DNA of 64,000 bases from an uncultured Burkholderiales bacterium (GCA_903932865.1 CAIZHQ010000023.1:94631-158630); one strand, 5' to 3'. Positions 41,844-51,190 are shown, counted from the first letter of the stretch. Notes: a model not told the origin generated them from the letters alone. Made by a program: numbers and translations.

Positions 41844-43229
41844 TCAGGGTGCCAACTGGGCGTTCAGGCCCTGCAAGCTTTGCACAGAGAGGCTACCGGT
41901 CAAGGCGTCCAGTTGCAAGCGGGTCTGCAGCAACTCGGTCTGCGCGCGCAGCCAGCCCAGTTCGGACTGGGCCGCGTCGTTTTGAGCTTGCAGCAAATCC
42001 AAGGTGGTGCGGTCACCCACTTGGCGGCCCAAGCGTGTGGCATCTAATCTGGCGGTGCTGGCTTTCCATGAGGCTTGCAGTGCCGACAAACGGGCAGGCC
42101 CGGTTTGCAAAGCCAACCATACCGAGCGGGCTTGCTGCTGGGTTTGCTGTACGGCCAACTCGTATTCGGCCTCGGCTTGCGCTTGCGCGCTTACGGCCTC
42201 TTGCAGTTTCGCGCTGCGGTAACCGCCGGTGAACAAGGGCACATTCAGGCTGAGGCCCACCATCTGCTGGCTTTGTGTGTTGCTGGCTGGGCCAAAGTCG
42301 CCGTCGCCGCTCAATCGGTCACGCCCGGCTTGGGCCACCAGGTCCAGCGTGATACCGCCGCGGGCTTGGTGCTTTTTCACTTCTTGCCGTGCCACATCCC
42401 ACTGGGCTTTTTTCAGGCGCAAACCGGTGTTGGCTTCGCGCACTTGGGCCAGCACCTGGTCCAAAGGCGGCGATGCGGCCGCAGACTCAGCGGCTTTTGG
42501 CGTCAGGGGTTTCAGGGACTCGGTGGGCAATCGGGTGGATTCGGCCAACACTTGGCGGGCCATTTGCAACTCGCTGTCGGCGGCCAGCCATTGCGCTTGC
42601 AAGCCCGAAGCACGGGCTGCCGCTTCATGTGTGTCGGTCACCGGCAAATCGCCAATGGCAAAACGGTCTTGGGCTTCGATCAGCGAGCGCTGCACGGCCG
42701 CGTATTGGCTTTTCAAAACTTGCAGTTGGCGCTCGGCCAGCAACACGTTGAAATAGCGCTGCACCGAGAGCAGCATGAACTGCTGCTGGGCCAGATCGGC
42801 GCGCCATTCGGCCACGCCTGCAGCTTGCTGCAGTTGCGCTTGTTGGGCTTGGCGTTCGGGGCTGTACAGGGCTTGCTTGGCTTGCAAGGACCAGCGGGTG
42901 GACAACGCTGCGCTGGCCGAGGTGGCAAAACTGCCGGGCATCGGCGGCTGACCGCCGACCGCAAACTGCGCACCTGTGGTACTCGTCTCAGCCGACATGG
43001 CCCCCACCGTGGCGCTGCCCATCACGACGGGTCGCCACAGTGATTGGGCCTGCGCTTCGTAGGCTTGCACCGAAGAACGGGTGGCGTGCACCACCTGCAT
43101 CTGCGGGTCGTGCTGGCGTGCCTGCTCCCAGGTTTGCAACAAGTCCAGCGCCTGCGCCGAAGGGACGAAAAGCGCGGCGGCCAGCAGCGCACCGCTCAGG
43201 CGTTTGAGGTTCAATCGTGAGGGGGTCAT
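41844..43229 (-). CDS. TolC-family outer-membrane efflux protein
   Basis: This 461-residue protein has a signal peptide ending VPSAQA and the OEP pattern of two long coiled-coil halves (LLQTWEQARQHDPQMQVV at the start; QVGDRTTLDLLQAQNDAAQSE, the conserved C-terminal motif). It forms the outer-membrane channel for the RND pump encoded upstream, and is closest in style to TolC of type I systems. Confidence 0.87.
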   Translation of the reverse strand: MTPSRLNLKRLSGALLAAALFVPSAQALDLLQTWEQARQHDPQMQVVHATRSSVQAYEAQAQSLWRPVVMGSATVGAMSAETSTTGAQFAVGGQPPMPGSFATSASAALSTRWSLQAKQALYSPERQAQQAQLQQAAGVAEWRADLAQQQFMLLSVQRYFNVLLAERQLQVLKSQYAAVQRSLIEAQDRFAIGDLPVTDTHEAAARASGLQAQWLAADSELQMARQVLAESTRLPTESLKPLTPKAAESAAASPPLDQVLAQVREANTGLRLKKAQWDVARQEVKKHQARGGITLDLVAQAGRDRLSGDGDFGPASNTQSQQMVGLSLNVPLFTGGYRSAKLQEAVSAQAQAEAEYELAVQQTQQQARSVWLALQTGPARLSALQASWKASTARLDATRLGRQVGDRTTLDLLQAQNDAAQSELGWLRAQTELLQTRLQLDALTGSLSVQSLQGLNAQLAP

Positions 43230-43247
43230 GGCGCGCTGGCTTTCTGA

Positions 43248-43454
43248 TCAGCCGCGCTCAACGCCCAGCTTGCCGACGATGGACTCCATCAGGCACCACT
43301 TGGTGAGGGCGCTTTGCAGCAGGTTGGCCCCCACAAAGGCAGTGAACGCCAGCCACCATTCGCTTACAAAAAGGGGACTGCCCTGCACGCCCAAAGCCAA
43401 AGACAACAGCACAAAGGTGCCAGCGACCAAACGAACGATTTGCCAAGATTTCAT
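43248..43454 (-). CDS. DUF2892 (YgaP-like) membrane protein
   Basis: This 68-residue protein has two membrane helices (about 4-22 and 31-50) and the family ending ANLLQSALTKWCLMESIVGKLG with its conserved Cys. In E. coli YgaP this domain is joined to a cytoplasmic rhodanese. Here the rhodanese is a separate gene two places downstream, so the two domains may form a complex. It lies between the tolC and RND genes. Confidence 0.8.
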   Translation of the reverse strand: MKSWQIVRLVAGTFVLLSLALGVQGSPLFVSEWWLAFTAFVGANLLQSALTKWCLMESIVGKLGVERG

Positions 43455-43486
43455 GGTGATTTACTCCAGTTGATGAAAGAAAAAAT

Positions 43487-46400
43487 TCAAGCGCCGTACT
43501 TTTTTCTGTACGCCACGTAATACAAAGTCGGGATGACAACCAGCGTCAGCACGGTAGAGACAAAAATGCCGAAGATCAGCGAAATGGCCAGACCGTTAAA
43601 GATCGGGTCGTCCAGAATGAAGAAAGCGCCGATCATGGCCGCCAGGCCCGTCAGCATGATGGGCTGGGCACGGGTGATGGCCGACTGCACGATGGCGCGG
43701 CCAAATTCCATGCCGCTTTGCACCTGCAGGTTGATGAAGTCCACCAACAAGATCGAGTTGCGCACGATGATGCCCGCCAGCGCGATCATGCCGATCATGC
43801 TGGTGGCGGTGTACTGCGCGTGCAGCAGTGCATGGCCCGGCATGACCCCGATGATGGTCAAAGGAATCGGCGCCATGATGATGAGTGGCGTGAGGTAAGA
43901 ACCAAACTGCGCCACGACCAGCAAATAGATCAGGATCAGGCCCACACCGTAGGCTGCACCCATGTCGCGGAAGGTCTCGTAGGTGATCTGCGACTCGCCA
44001 TCCCACTTGATGCTGTAGCCACGCCAAGCGTCGTCGGGCTGGTGGATGAAGTATTCCTCTAGCTTTTGACCATCCGGACCTTTGATCTGCGCAATGTCGC
44101 CGCGCATTTTGAACAGGCCATACAAAGGACTGTCGACCTTGCCTGCCATGTCGGCCATGACAAAGTTCACCGGCAGCATGTTTTTGTGGACGATGGGTTG
44201 CTCGCGCAGCGTGTCGCTCACGGTGACCAACTCGCGAATGGCCACCACTTTGCCCGTGGCGCTTTTCACGCCCAACTGCAGCAAGGCGTCCAGGTCGCCA
44301 TGCAACTGCGCGGTCAATTGGATCAGCGCAGGCACTGGGTATTTGCTGCCGTCGTGCAAATAGGTGGTGTCTTCGCCCGCCAAGCCTGCGCGCAAAGTGG
44401 TCACGATGGCCTGCTGCGACACGCCCAAGGCAGCGGCCTTGCGGCGGTCCACCAATAAAACTTTGCGCGGCGCAGCGGCGATGGCGCTCTCGTCCACATC
44501 CACCACGCCTTCGGTTTTCTCGAACACCGCACGCACGGCTTTGGACACTTGGCGACGCCCTTCAGCGTCAGGCCCATAAATTTCAGCCACGATGGGCGAC
44601 ATCACGGGCGGGCCGGGCGGCACTTCGACCACCTTGACGTTGGCCCCGTGCTTGCGGCCAATCTCTTGCAAAGCCGGACGCACGCGGGTGGCGATCACAT
44701 GGCTCTTGTCGCTGCGCTCGGATTTACCCACCAAGTTGACCTGGATGTCCCCCAGCTCAGCGCCTGCACGCAGGTAGTACTGGCGCACCAAACCATTGAA
44801 GTTGATGGGTGAGGCCGTGCCCACGTAAGCCTGATAGTGCGTGACCTCGGGCACCGTGGCCAAGTGACCACCCAGCTCGCGCATGACGGCAGCGGTTTTT
44901 TCCAGAGGCGTGCCTGCGGGCATGTCCACCACCACCTGGAACTCCGACTTGTCGTCAAAGGGCAGCATCTTGAGCATGACCAAACCGGTCGCAGGCAAGA
45001 CCAAAGACAAGGCAATCAAACCGGCAATGCCCAGACCCAACAGCTTGCGGTTGCGCCCGCCTGATTGAGGGTCGAGCAAAGGTTTAAAAACTTTTTCGAA
45101 CAGGGGTTCGAGTTTGGCGCTCAGGCCGGTGTGGCCTCCTGCCGCGTCATGCGCATGACCAGTCAGAGGCTTCATCCACATGCCCGCCAACCAGGGGGTG
45201 ATGACAAAGGCAATGGCCAGTGACAGCAACATGCCCAAGCTCGCATTGATCGGAATCGGGCTCATGTAAGGGCCCATCAGGCCGCTCACAAACGCCATGG
45301 GCAAGAGCGCAGCGATCACGGTGAAGGTGGCCAAGATGGTGGGGCCGCCGACTTCGTCCACCGCACCGGGGATGATTTCACGCAAGGATTTCCCGGGGAA
45401 CAGCTGCTGGTGTCGGTGGATGTTTTCCACCACCACGATGGCATCGTCCACCAAAATCCCGATGGAAAAAATCAGCGCAAACAGCGACACGCGGTTGAGC
45501 GTGAAGCCCCAGGCCCAGGACGCGAACAACGTGGCCGTCAGCGTCAAGATCACGGCCACACCCACAATCGCGGCCTCGCGGCGGCCCAGCGCCATGAACA
45601 CCAGTGCCACCACCGACGCGGTGGCAAACAGCAGTTTCTGGATCAGCTTTTGCGCTTTGTCGTTGGCGCTTTCGCCGTAGTTGCGCGTCTCCACCACTTG
45701 CACGTTGTCAGGGATCACGGTGCCTTGCAGTTTGGCCACACGGCTTTTCACGCCGTTGGCCACGTCGATGGCGTTTTCGCCCGACTTTTTGGTGATCGAC
45801 AGCGTGACGGCGGCGAATTCTTCACCCCCGTTTTTTTCGTTGTTGCCGTGCCAGACATAGCGTGCAGCCGGCATGGGGCCGTCCTGCACATCGGCCACGT
45901 CTTTCAAAAACACCGGCTTGCCCTGCACCACCTGGACCACCAGGTCGGCCACTTCAGAGGCCTGCGACAGGTGCGGCCCGGCTTCGATGGCCACGCTTTG
46001 GTTGCCACCCAACAAGTCGCCCACTGGCAGCCCCAAGTTGGCCGACTGCAAAGCCATGCGCAAATCGTGCACGGTGACGCCCGAGCCGTTCATGCGCTGC
46101 GGATCAATTTGCACCAGCACCGCACGGCGCGGCCCGCCAAGGGTGACCACATCGCGGGTGCCGGGCACGCGCTTGATGTCGGCTTCAATGCTGTGCGCCA
46201 CGCGCTCCAGATCAAAAGCGCTCACATCCGCATTTTTCCCGTGCAGCGTGAGCGACACGATCGGCACATCGTCAATGCCCTTGGGCTTGATCAGCGGTTC
46301 AGGCAAACCCAGGTTGCGTGGCAACCAGTCGGCGTTTTCGCGGATTGTGTCGTGCAACTTGACCAGCGCCTCGGTGCGCGGCACGCCCACCTTGAACTGC

Positions 46401-46702
46401 ACCGTCAGGATCGCCACGCCCGGGCGCGAGACCGAGTACACGTGCTCAACGCCCGCGATTTTGGACAGCACCTGCTCGGCCGGAATGGCCACCATTTGTT
46501 CCACGTCACGCACCGACGCCCCCGGGAAAGGCGCGATCACGTTGGCCATGGTCACGTTGATTTGCGGCTCTTCTTCGCGGGGTGTCACCATGACGGCAAA
46601 CACGCCCAGCAAAAACGCCACCAGCGCCAGCAAAGGCGTGATCTGCGCGCTTTGGAAGGCTGCTGCGATGCGGCCCGAAATACCCATTTTTGGCTCGTTC
46701 AT
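43487..46702 (-). CDS. RND-family efflux pump, inner-membrane subunit
   Basis: This 1071-residue transporter has the RND layout: twelve membrane helices and two large periplasmic loops. Helix 4 holds the proton-relay pair Asp419-Asp420 (SIGILVDDAIVVVENIHRH), as in drug-type (HAE) pumps and unlike heavy-metal pumps with a single Asp. It opens FLLGVFAVMVTPREEEPQI, a set of RND pumps of unknown substrate common in proteobacteria. Adaptor gene upstream, tolC downstream, rhodanese and DUF2892 in the same operon. Confidence 0.88.
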   Translation of the reverse strand: MNEPKMGISGRIAAAFQSAQITPLLALVAFLLGVFAVMVTPREEEPQINVTMANVIAPFPGASVRDVEQMVAIPAEQVLSKIAGVEHVYSVSRPGVAILTVQFKVGVPRTEALVKLHDTIRENADWLPRNLGLPEPLIKPKGIDDVPIVSLTLHGKNADVSAFDLERVAHSIEADIKRVPGTRDVVTLGGPRRAVLVQIDPQRMNGSGVTVHDLRMALQSANLGLPVGDLLGGNQSVAIEAGPHLSQASEVADLVVQVVQGKPVFLKDVADVQDGPMPAARYVWHGNNEKNGGEEFAAVTLSITKKSGENAIDVANGVKSRVAKLQGTVIPDNVQVVETRNYGESANDKAQKLIQKLLFATASVVALVFMALGRREAAIVGVAVILTLTATLFASWAWGFTLNRVSLFALIFSIGILVDDAIVVVENIHRHQQLFPGKSLREIIPGAVDEVGGPTILATFTVIAALLPMAFVSGLMGPYMSPIPINASLGMLLSLAIAFVITPWLAGMWMKPLTGHAHDAAGGHTGLSAKLEPLFEKVFKPLLDPQSGGRNRKLLGLGIAGLIALSLVLPATGLVMLKMLPFDDKSEFQVVVDMPAGTPLEKTAAVMRELGGHLATVPEVTHYQAYVGTASPINFNGLVRQYYLRAGAELGDIQVNLVGKSERSDKSHVIATRVRPALQEIGRKHGANVKVVEVPPGPPVMSPIVAEIYGPDAEGRRQVSKAVRAVFEKTEGVVDVDESAIAAAPRKVLLVDRRKAAALGVSQQAIVTTLRAGLAGEDTTYLHDGSKYPVPALIQLTAQLHGDLDALLQLGVKSATGKVVAIRELVTVSDTLREQPIVHKNMLPVNFVMADMAGKVDSPLYGLFKMRGDIAQIKGPDGQKLEEYFIHQPDDAWRGYSIKWDGESQITYETFRDMGAAYGVGLILIYLLVVAQFGSYLTPLIIMAPIPLTIIGVMPGHALLHAQYTATSMIGMIALAGIIVRNSILLVDFINLQVQSGMEFGRAIVQSAITRAQPIMLTGLAAMIGAFFILDDPIFNGLAISLIFGIFVSTVLTLVVIPTLYYVAYRKKYGA

Positions 46703-46712
46703 GGGGCTGCTC

Positions 46713-47774
46713 TCAAGGTTTGGTGGTGACGGTGGCGGGGTCGGTGACGACTTGCTCGCCCGTGCTCACGCCCGACAAAACTTCCACGTTCAGGCCATTC
46801 ACACGGCCCAAGCGCACTTGGCGCAAACGGGGCTTGCCTTGTGCATCCATCACGTACACGCCCGTCATTTCGGCGCGGCGCACGATGGCCGACAAGGGCA
46901 ACACCACCGAATCAACCTTGTTGTTTTGGGCGGTGCTGGAAGCCTGAACGCCTGACACCCACACGCGGGCAAACATGCCGGGCACCAGGCCCTCGATGCC
47001 AGCGGGCAAAGCCAGGCGCAGTTGTGCGGTGTGCGTGACCGGGTCCACCGATGGCAGAAGTTGGGCGGTGCCCGCCTTCACCGGCTGGGCGCTGTGACCA
47101 GCGATCTCGTAGCGCACCGACGCGAGTTGGCTGCGCACGCCACTGAGCATCGACTGCGGCACAGCCGCGCTCACGCGCAATGCCGAAGGGTCGTGCAGGG
47201 TCAGCATGGGGCGGCCGGGCATGGCCATGTCACCCAAAGTGACGGCCACATCGGACACCACACCATTAAAAGGGGCGCGCACACTGAAGAAACCAGTTTG
47301 TGTTTGCGCCGCGCGGGTCTGGGCCTGCTGGGCCTGCACCTGGGCGCGGGCCGCTTCCCACTGGGCTTGGGCGCGGTCGAGCGCACCCTGGCTGATGTAT
47401 TGCTTTTGAAAGAGTTGTTTTTGACGATCGAGCTCTTTGCTGGCCACGTTCAGGTTGGCTTGCGCGGCTTCGAGTTGGGCGCTGCTGCCCGCCACCTGCT
47501 GCTGGGCGGCGCTGGCGTCGACGCGCAGCAGCTCTTGCCCAGCGTGCACACGGTCACCGGCTTTGACATTCAGGCCCACGATGGTGCCTGCCACTTGGGT
47601 AGACAAGGTGGCTTGGCGCACCGCTTCGACCACGGCGTCCAGGCTGACCTGGGCGGCACCGGCCGTGTTGGCGGTGACTGCCATGGTTTTGGTGCTGTCT
47701 GCATTGGCCCACACGGGGCCCATGTGCACAGCAGAAAGGGCCAAGGCCGAAGCCAGGATCAAGCGTCTTTTCAT
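46713..47774 (-). CDS. RND efflux periplasmic adaptor (HlyD/AcrA family)
   Basis: This 353-residue adaptor has a signal peptide (ending GPVWANA, about residue 24), a biotinyl-lipoyl-like domain (TLSTQVAGTIVGLNVKAGDRV), a coiled-coil hairpin (about 85-145, Gln/Ala-rich) and a beta-barrel. It joins the RND pump to the TolC-like channel. The start at 47774 follows GGAGATG; upstream frame extension would run over the control region. It is the first gene of the operon and is divergent from arsR. Confidence 0.86.
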   Translation of the reverse strand: MKRRLILASALALSAVHMGPVWANADSTKTMAVTANTAGAAQVSLDAVVEAVRQATLSTQVAGTIVGLNVKAGDRVHAGQELLRVDASAAQQQVAGSSAQLEAAQANLNVASKELDRQKQLFQKQYISQGALDRAQAQWEAARAQVQAQQAQTRAAQTQTGFFSVRAPFNGVVSDVAVTLGDMAMPGRPMLTLHDPSALRVSAAVPQSMLSGVRSQLASVRYEIAGHSAQPVKAGTAQLLPSVDPVTHTAQLRLALPAGIEGLVPGMFARVWVSGVQASSTAQNNKVDSVVLPLSAIVRRAEMTGVYVMDAQGKPRLRQVRLGRVNGLNVEVLSGVSTGEQVVTDPATVTTKP

Positions 47775-47843
47775 CGAAACATCTCCGTTTAACCGTCGGG
47801 TGGCAAAAGCCTGGGTAATTTTCAAGTTTGCGTAATTGCTTAT

Positions 47844-47859
47844 TTGCATGTTAATGCAA
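47844..47859. promoter_or_regulatory. Operator candidate between efflux operon and ArsR gene
   Basis: TTGCAT-GTTA-ATGCAA is a perfect 6-bp inverted repeat, 70 bases before the adaptor start and 64 bases before the ArsR start. Its place in the divergent gap is right for a site that controls both. Confidence 0.6.
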
Positions 47860-47922
47860 TGATACAATCTTTTTAAACCTGCCGTCAATTCAATGCAAAA
47901 AAGCTGTAAATTGGAGCGCACC

Positions 47923-48258
47923 ATGAAAGACCTGCCCGACAAAGCCTTGGACCAAATCGCTGCCTATTTCCAGGCGCTGTCTGAGCCCACGCGCCTAAAA
48001 ATCCTGAATTTGCTGCGTGAGCAAGAGCGCAATGTGGGCGAGTTGGCCCAGCTCAGCGGCTACTCGGCGGCCAACGTCTCACGCCACCTGTCTTATCTGG
48101 CGCAACACGGCATGGTGGAACGCGAAAGCCGTGGCGTCAGCGTGTTCTACCGCGTGAGCGATCCGTCCATATACGACCTGTGCGATTTGGTCTGCGGCAA
48201 CATCGCCCGCCGTTACGAACAAGCCTCCAGTGACCGCGCCGTGTTCACGCCCACCTGA
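47923..48258 (+). CDS. ArsR-family transcriptional regulator of the RND operon
   Basis: This 111-residue winged-helix protein has recognition region SAANVSRHLSYLAQHGMV and only two cysteines, 87 and 91 (YDLCDLVCG), both in the last helix. It lacks the helix-2 Cys that the two sulfur-type ArsR paralogs in this window have, so it may sense a thiol-reactive agent or a metal by a CxxxC pair. The ATG at 47923 has GGAG eight bases upstream; an ATG ten codons earlier has none. Confidence 0.83.
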   Translation: MKDLPDKALDQIAAYFQALSEPTRLKILNLLREQERNVGELAQLSGYSAANVSRHLSYLAQHGMVERESRGVSVFYRVSDPSIYDLCDLVCGNIARRYEQASSDRAVFTPT

Positions 48259-48305
48259 ACGCGACGTCAAGACCCTCACCTGCCACCCATCCCCTTGCGG
48301 CCCCT

Positions 48306-48776
48306 TCAAGCTGTCAACACCCGCCCATCGCCATCGAGCACCCGCACCTGAATGGGAATGCCCTGGCCCACACTTTGGGTGACGGTACAAAAACCTTCAA
48401 ATTGACCGAGCACCCGGTCAAGCTGTTCCAGCTGGGCCGCTGGCACACCCAGGTGCAAAGTGGCCACCATGTTCAACACGCGCATACGGCCTTCGGCATT
48501 GCGCCCCACCTCGGCTTGCACTTCACAGCGCAAAGGCTCGGGTTCTTGTTTGAATTTGCGCAATGCAAACAGCAGCGAATCGCTCAGGCAATTGCCCACC
48601 GCGGCACACAGCAACTGAACTGGCGAGGGCCCCAGCCCCGTGCCCAAAGGCGCAGGCTCGTCGCTGGTCAGCACTGGCATGTTCTTGTCAAAGCGGATGT
48701 CAAAGCGGTAATCGTGCTGCTGGGTCAATGTGACCAAAATCTGTTTTTCACTCACCGGGCTCCACTTTCTGATCAT
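48306..48776 (-). CDS. OsmC family protein
   Basis: This 156-residue protein has the OsmC/Ohr fold pattern with the two redox cysteines in QLLCAAVGNCLSDSLLFAL. OsmC proteins reduce organic hydroperoxides, and some act on persulfides. It is convergent with arsR, 47 bases apart. ATG at 48776; a GTG two codons before is possible. Confidence 0.8.
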   Translation of the reverse strand: MIRKWSPVSEKQILVTLTQQHDYRFDIRFDKNMPVLTSDEPAPLGTGLGPSPVQLLCAAVGNCLSDSLLFALRKFKQEPEPLRCEVQAEVGRNAEGRMRVLNMVATLHLGVPAAQLEQLDRVLGQFEGFCTVTQSVGQGIPIQVRVLDGDGRVLTA

Positions 48777-48936
48777 GACCACAAACGGTCCAGCGATCTC
48801 ACGTGCTGGTGGACCACCGGATCCATCTGTACGAATGTCAGTTTATGTGTGTAGGCCAAGACCGCTTTTGTCCTGGATCAACAACATGCGTCTTGACGAC
48901 AGGAGTCACAGCGGACTTTGCCCGAGGCCGGTAGCC

Positions 48937-49920
48937 TCAGTGTTGGGCCTCACGCAAATCAATGCCCTCGTGCTGCGCGATTTTTTCGAGCGCGTTTTCG
49001 AACAAGCTGCGGGCGGAGCCGGAGATGGCGCGCAAATACGAGTGCAGGTGCGCGTCTTCGGTGTTCTTGTTCAGGCACTCCTGGCTGTAGGCCTCAAAGC
49101 TGGCCAACTGCGCGATCAGCTCGGCGACATGCTTGGGGCACTCGCACAAGACATTGGTCGAGATACCCGCCACGCGCCGCAAAGTGTCGTCCGAGTATTT
49201 ACGACCGGCAATCACCGCCCCCTGGTGGCCATAGGCCTGGGCACGGTCGCGGTCCACGAACAAAATCGACTGCAACAACTCGGCCAACTCGCTGTCCGAG
49301 ATCGGGTTGCGCCGGACCGTCAAACCGGCCAACTTCAGGGTTTGCACCACCCTGTCGGGCGCGAAGTGGTACAGCACGATGGTCTGCGCAAACGGCTGAC
49401 GCTGCATCAGCGCCTGGATCGACTCGAACACCGTGTCCTGCAGCGAGTTGACCTGGACGAGCAGAACTTGCGGCTTGTCTGACAAAGGCGCGTGGCGCGC
49501 GGCGGCCAGATCGTCCATCACATCCGTGACCTGAATGCGGTGTTGGCTCAACACCCCAGCGAATTGACGAGACTCGATGCGGTTGGCCAAGCCCAAGCCG
49601 ACCACCGCCAAACACACCGGCTGGGCCAAGGCCTGCTGCGTCTGCGCCTGATGGTCCGGGTGGCACAACTGGCGCAGCTGCGCCAGATCCAAACGAGCAA
49701 TGCTGCCAATGCCATGCCCGGCCCCCGACAGCTGTTTGAGCAAGAGCGCCTTGGACACATCGTGCTCGGCAAACAAGCGTTGGTTGCCCTCGGTCTTGAC
49801 CGGGGTGAATGCGCCATAACGCGTTTGCCAGATGCGCAAAGTGGAGACCGGGATCTCGGTGGCCTTGGAGACGGCGCCGATGCGGTAAAGCGGTGACTGA
49901 GCGCTTGGAATGTTGGGCAC
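48937..49920 (-). CDS. MerR-family regulator with long C-terminal sensor
   Basis: This 327-residue regulator has an N-terminal MerR helix-turn-helix (YRIGAVSKATEIPVSTLRIW; RYGAFTPVKTEGNQRLF). A Rossmann-like middle domain (about 100-225), reminiscent of the B12-binding fold but without the DxHxxG motif, follows. The conserved C-terminal region has Cys259 and Cys261 (NVLCECPKHVAELIAQL) and Cys282. The ligand is unknown; metal or redox sensing by the CEC motif is a guess. It is divergent from the Rrf2 gene. Confidence 0.72.
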   Translation of the reverse strand: MPNIPSAQSPLYRIGAVSKATEIPVSTLRIWQTRYGAFTPVKTEGNQRLFAEHDVSKALLLKQLSGAGHGIGSIARLDLAQLRQLCHPDHQAQTQQALAQPVCLAVVGLGLANRIESRQFAGVLSQHRIQVTDVMDDLAAARHAPLSDKPQVLLVQVNSLQDTVFESIQALMQRQPFAQTIVLYHFAPDRVVQTLKLAGLTVRRNPISDSELAELLQSILFVDRDRAQAYGHQGAVIAGRKYSDDTLRRVAGISTNVLCECPKHVAELIAQLASFEAYSQECLNKNTEDAHLHSYLRAISGSARSLFENALEKIAQHEGIDLREAQH

Positions 49921-49994
49921 ACAGGTCTTTCTTTGTTCAGGTATTGCGTAGATCTTATGTCGAAATACTCTTAAAAATCAAAGAAACTTGGTTT

Positions 49995-50025
49995 TGAGGA
50001 GCTATTTGCCGCAAAATTCTCCTCA
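49995..50025. promoter_or_regulatory. Inverted repeat before the Rrf2 gene
   Basis: TGAGGAG and CTCCTCA (7 bp, perfect) flank 17 bases, 15 bases before the Rrf2 start and 75 bases before the MerR start. It could be a regulator site or a leader hairpin that hides the ribosome site. Confidence 0.4.
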
Positions 50026-50040
50026 CTGGGGGTTAAGTAC

Positions 50041-50532
50041 ATGATTTCAAACAAAACCATCAACGCCATGGATGTGTGCGTGCTCATTGCTTCACAGCAA
50101 AATTTGGGCCGCGTCTCCACCACCGAGTTGGCCCAGCGCCTGCAGCTGTCCGTCTCCAATCTGGAAAGCATCCTCAAGCCGCTCAAAGACCAGCAGATCG
50201 TGTCGTCCCGCAAAGGCCCGGGCGGCGGCTACGAAATCCGGGGCGACCTGGAGCTGATTTCGATGTGGGACATCGCAGCCGTGTTCGAGCCCACCTTGGC
50301 CCAACAAGGCAGCGAAGCACAGCCGATCGACGCAGCGGACTACGAGTGGGGCCTGGAGCAGGTGATCATCGACACCTTGAGCCAGTTCGCCTTGTCCGAT
50401 TTCGTGACTACGCACCCGCTGCAAGCGCCTCTTGAAACCCCTGTGTTCAACCGCTTCAAGTTCAAACCCTTGGCCGCCCCCCTGGTGCCCAAGGCCCCGA
50501 ACTCGGTGTTTCAGTTGCACATGGCCATGTAG
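50041..50532 (+). CDS. Rrf2-family transcriptional regulator
   Basis: This 163-residue winged-helix protein has the Rrf2 wing GPGGGYEIRGDLELISMWDI and recognition helix region ELAQRLQLSVSNLESILKPL. It has only one Cys (residue 13), so it does not carry the three-Cys Fe-S site of IscR/NsrR. The signal it senses is unknown. Possible regulator of the neighbouring methyltransferase or MerR gene. Confidence 0.8.
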   Translation: MISNKTINAMDVCVLIASQQNLGRVSTTELAQRLQLSVSNLESILKPLKDQQIVSSRKGPGGGYEIRGDLELISMWDIAAVFEPTLAQQGSEAQPIDAADYEWGLEQVIIDTLSQFALSDFVTTHPLQAPLETPVFNRFKFKPLAAPLVPKAPNSVFQLHMAM

Positions 50533-50566
50533 GCTCTGCTAGCCTTTGGGGCTTGAAGGAGCCCCC

Positions 50567-51190
50567 ATGAGCACATTCAACAACCCCCAACAAACTTGGA
50601 ACCAACGCTTTGCAGCCGAACACTATGTGTTTGGCCAAGCACCCAACGGGTATTTGCAGTCACAAGCGGTCCATCTGACACGCGGTAACGCACTGGCCGT
50701 GGCCGATGGAGAGGGCCGCAACGGGGTGTGGTTGGCCGAGCAAGACCTGCAGGTCGATGCCTTTGATTTCTCGGACAACGCCATCCGAAAAGCCCAAGCC
50801 TTGGCCCAAAGCCGTCGAGTGGCCGTGAATTTTGTCTGCAGTGACTGGCAGTCGTTTGACTGGCAGCCTGCGCATTACGACAACGTGGTGGGCATCTTTT
50901 TCCAGTTCGCCACGCCCGATGAGCGCAGCGCCCTGTTTGCGCGCATGCTCCATAGCCTCAAGCCCGGCGGCACCCTGATCATCCAGGGCTACACGCCGCG
51001 CCAACTGGACTTCAACACCGGCGGGCCCGGCAAACTGGCGCACCTGTACGACGAAGCCCTGATGCTGGACGCCTTCGGCGAACTGGACATCCTGGACCTG
51101 CGCACCTACGAGGCCGAGATCACCGAAGGCACAGGCCACCAGGGCATGTCGGGCCTGCTGGGTCTGACGGCGCGCAAAACCCATCGCTAG
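50567..51190 (+). CDS. SAM-dependent methyltransferase (TehB-like)
   Basis: This 207-residue class I methyltransferase has motif I ALAVADGEGRNGVWLAE, then VDAFDFSDNAIRKAQALA and the LKPGGTLIIQGYTP strand. This type is related to TehB/thiopurine methyltransferases and may methylate thiols, tellurite or small molecules. GAAGGAG gives a clear ribosome site six bases before the ATG at 50567. Confidence 0.82.
   Translation: MSTFNNPQQTWNQRFAAEHYVFGQAPNGYLQSQAVHLTRGNALAVADGEGRNGVWLAEQDLQVDAFDFSDNAIRKAQALAQSRRVAVNFVCSDWQSFDWQPAHYDNVVGIFFQFATPDERSALFARMLHSLKPGGTLIIQGYTPRQLDFNTGGPGKLAHLYDEALMLDAFGELDILDLRTYEAEITEGTGHQGMSGLLGLTARKTHR

Noticed and set aside
48808-48818. GGTGG-A-CCACC palindrome before the OsmC gene
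   Set aside because: Only 5-bp arms in GC-rich sequence; too short to support as an operator.
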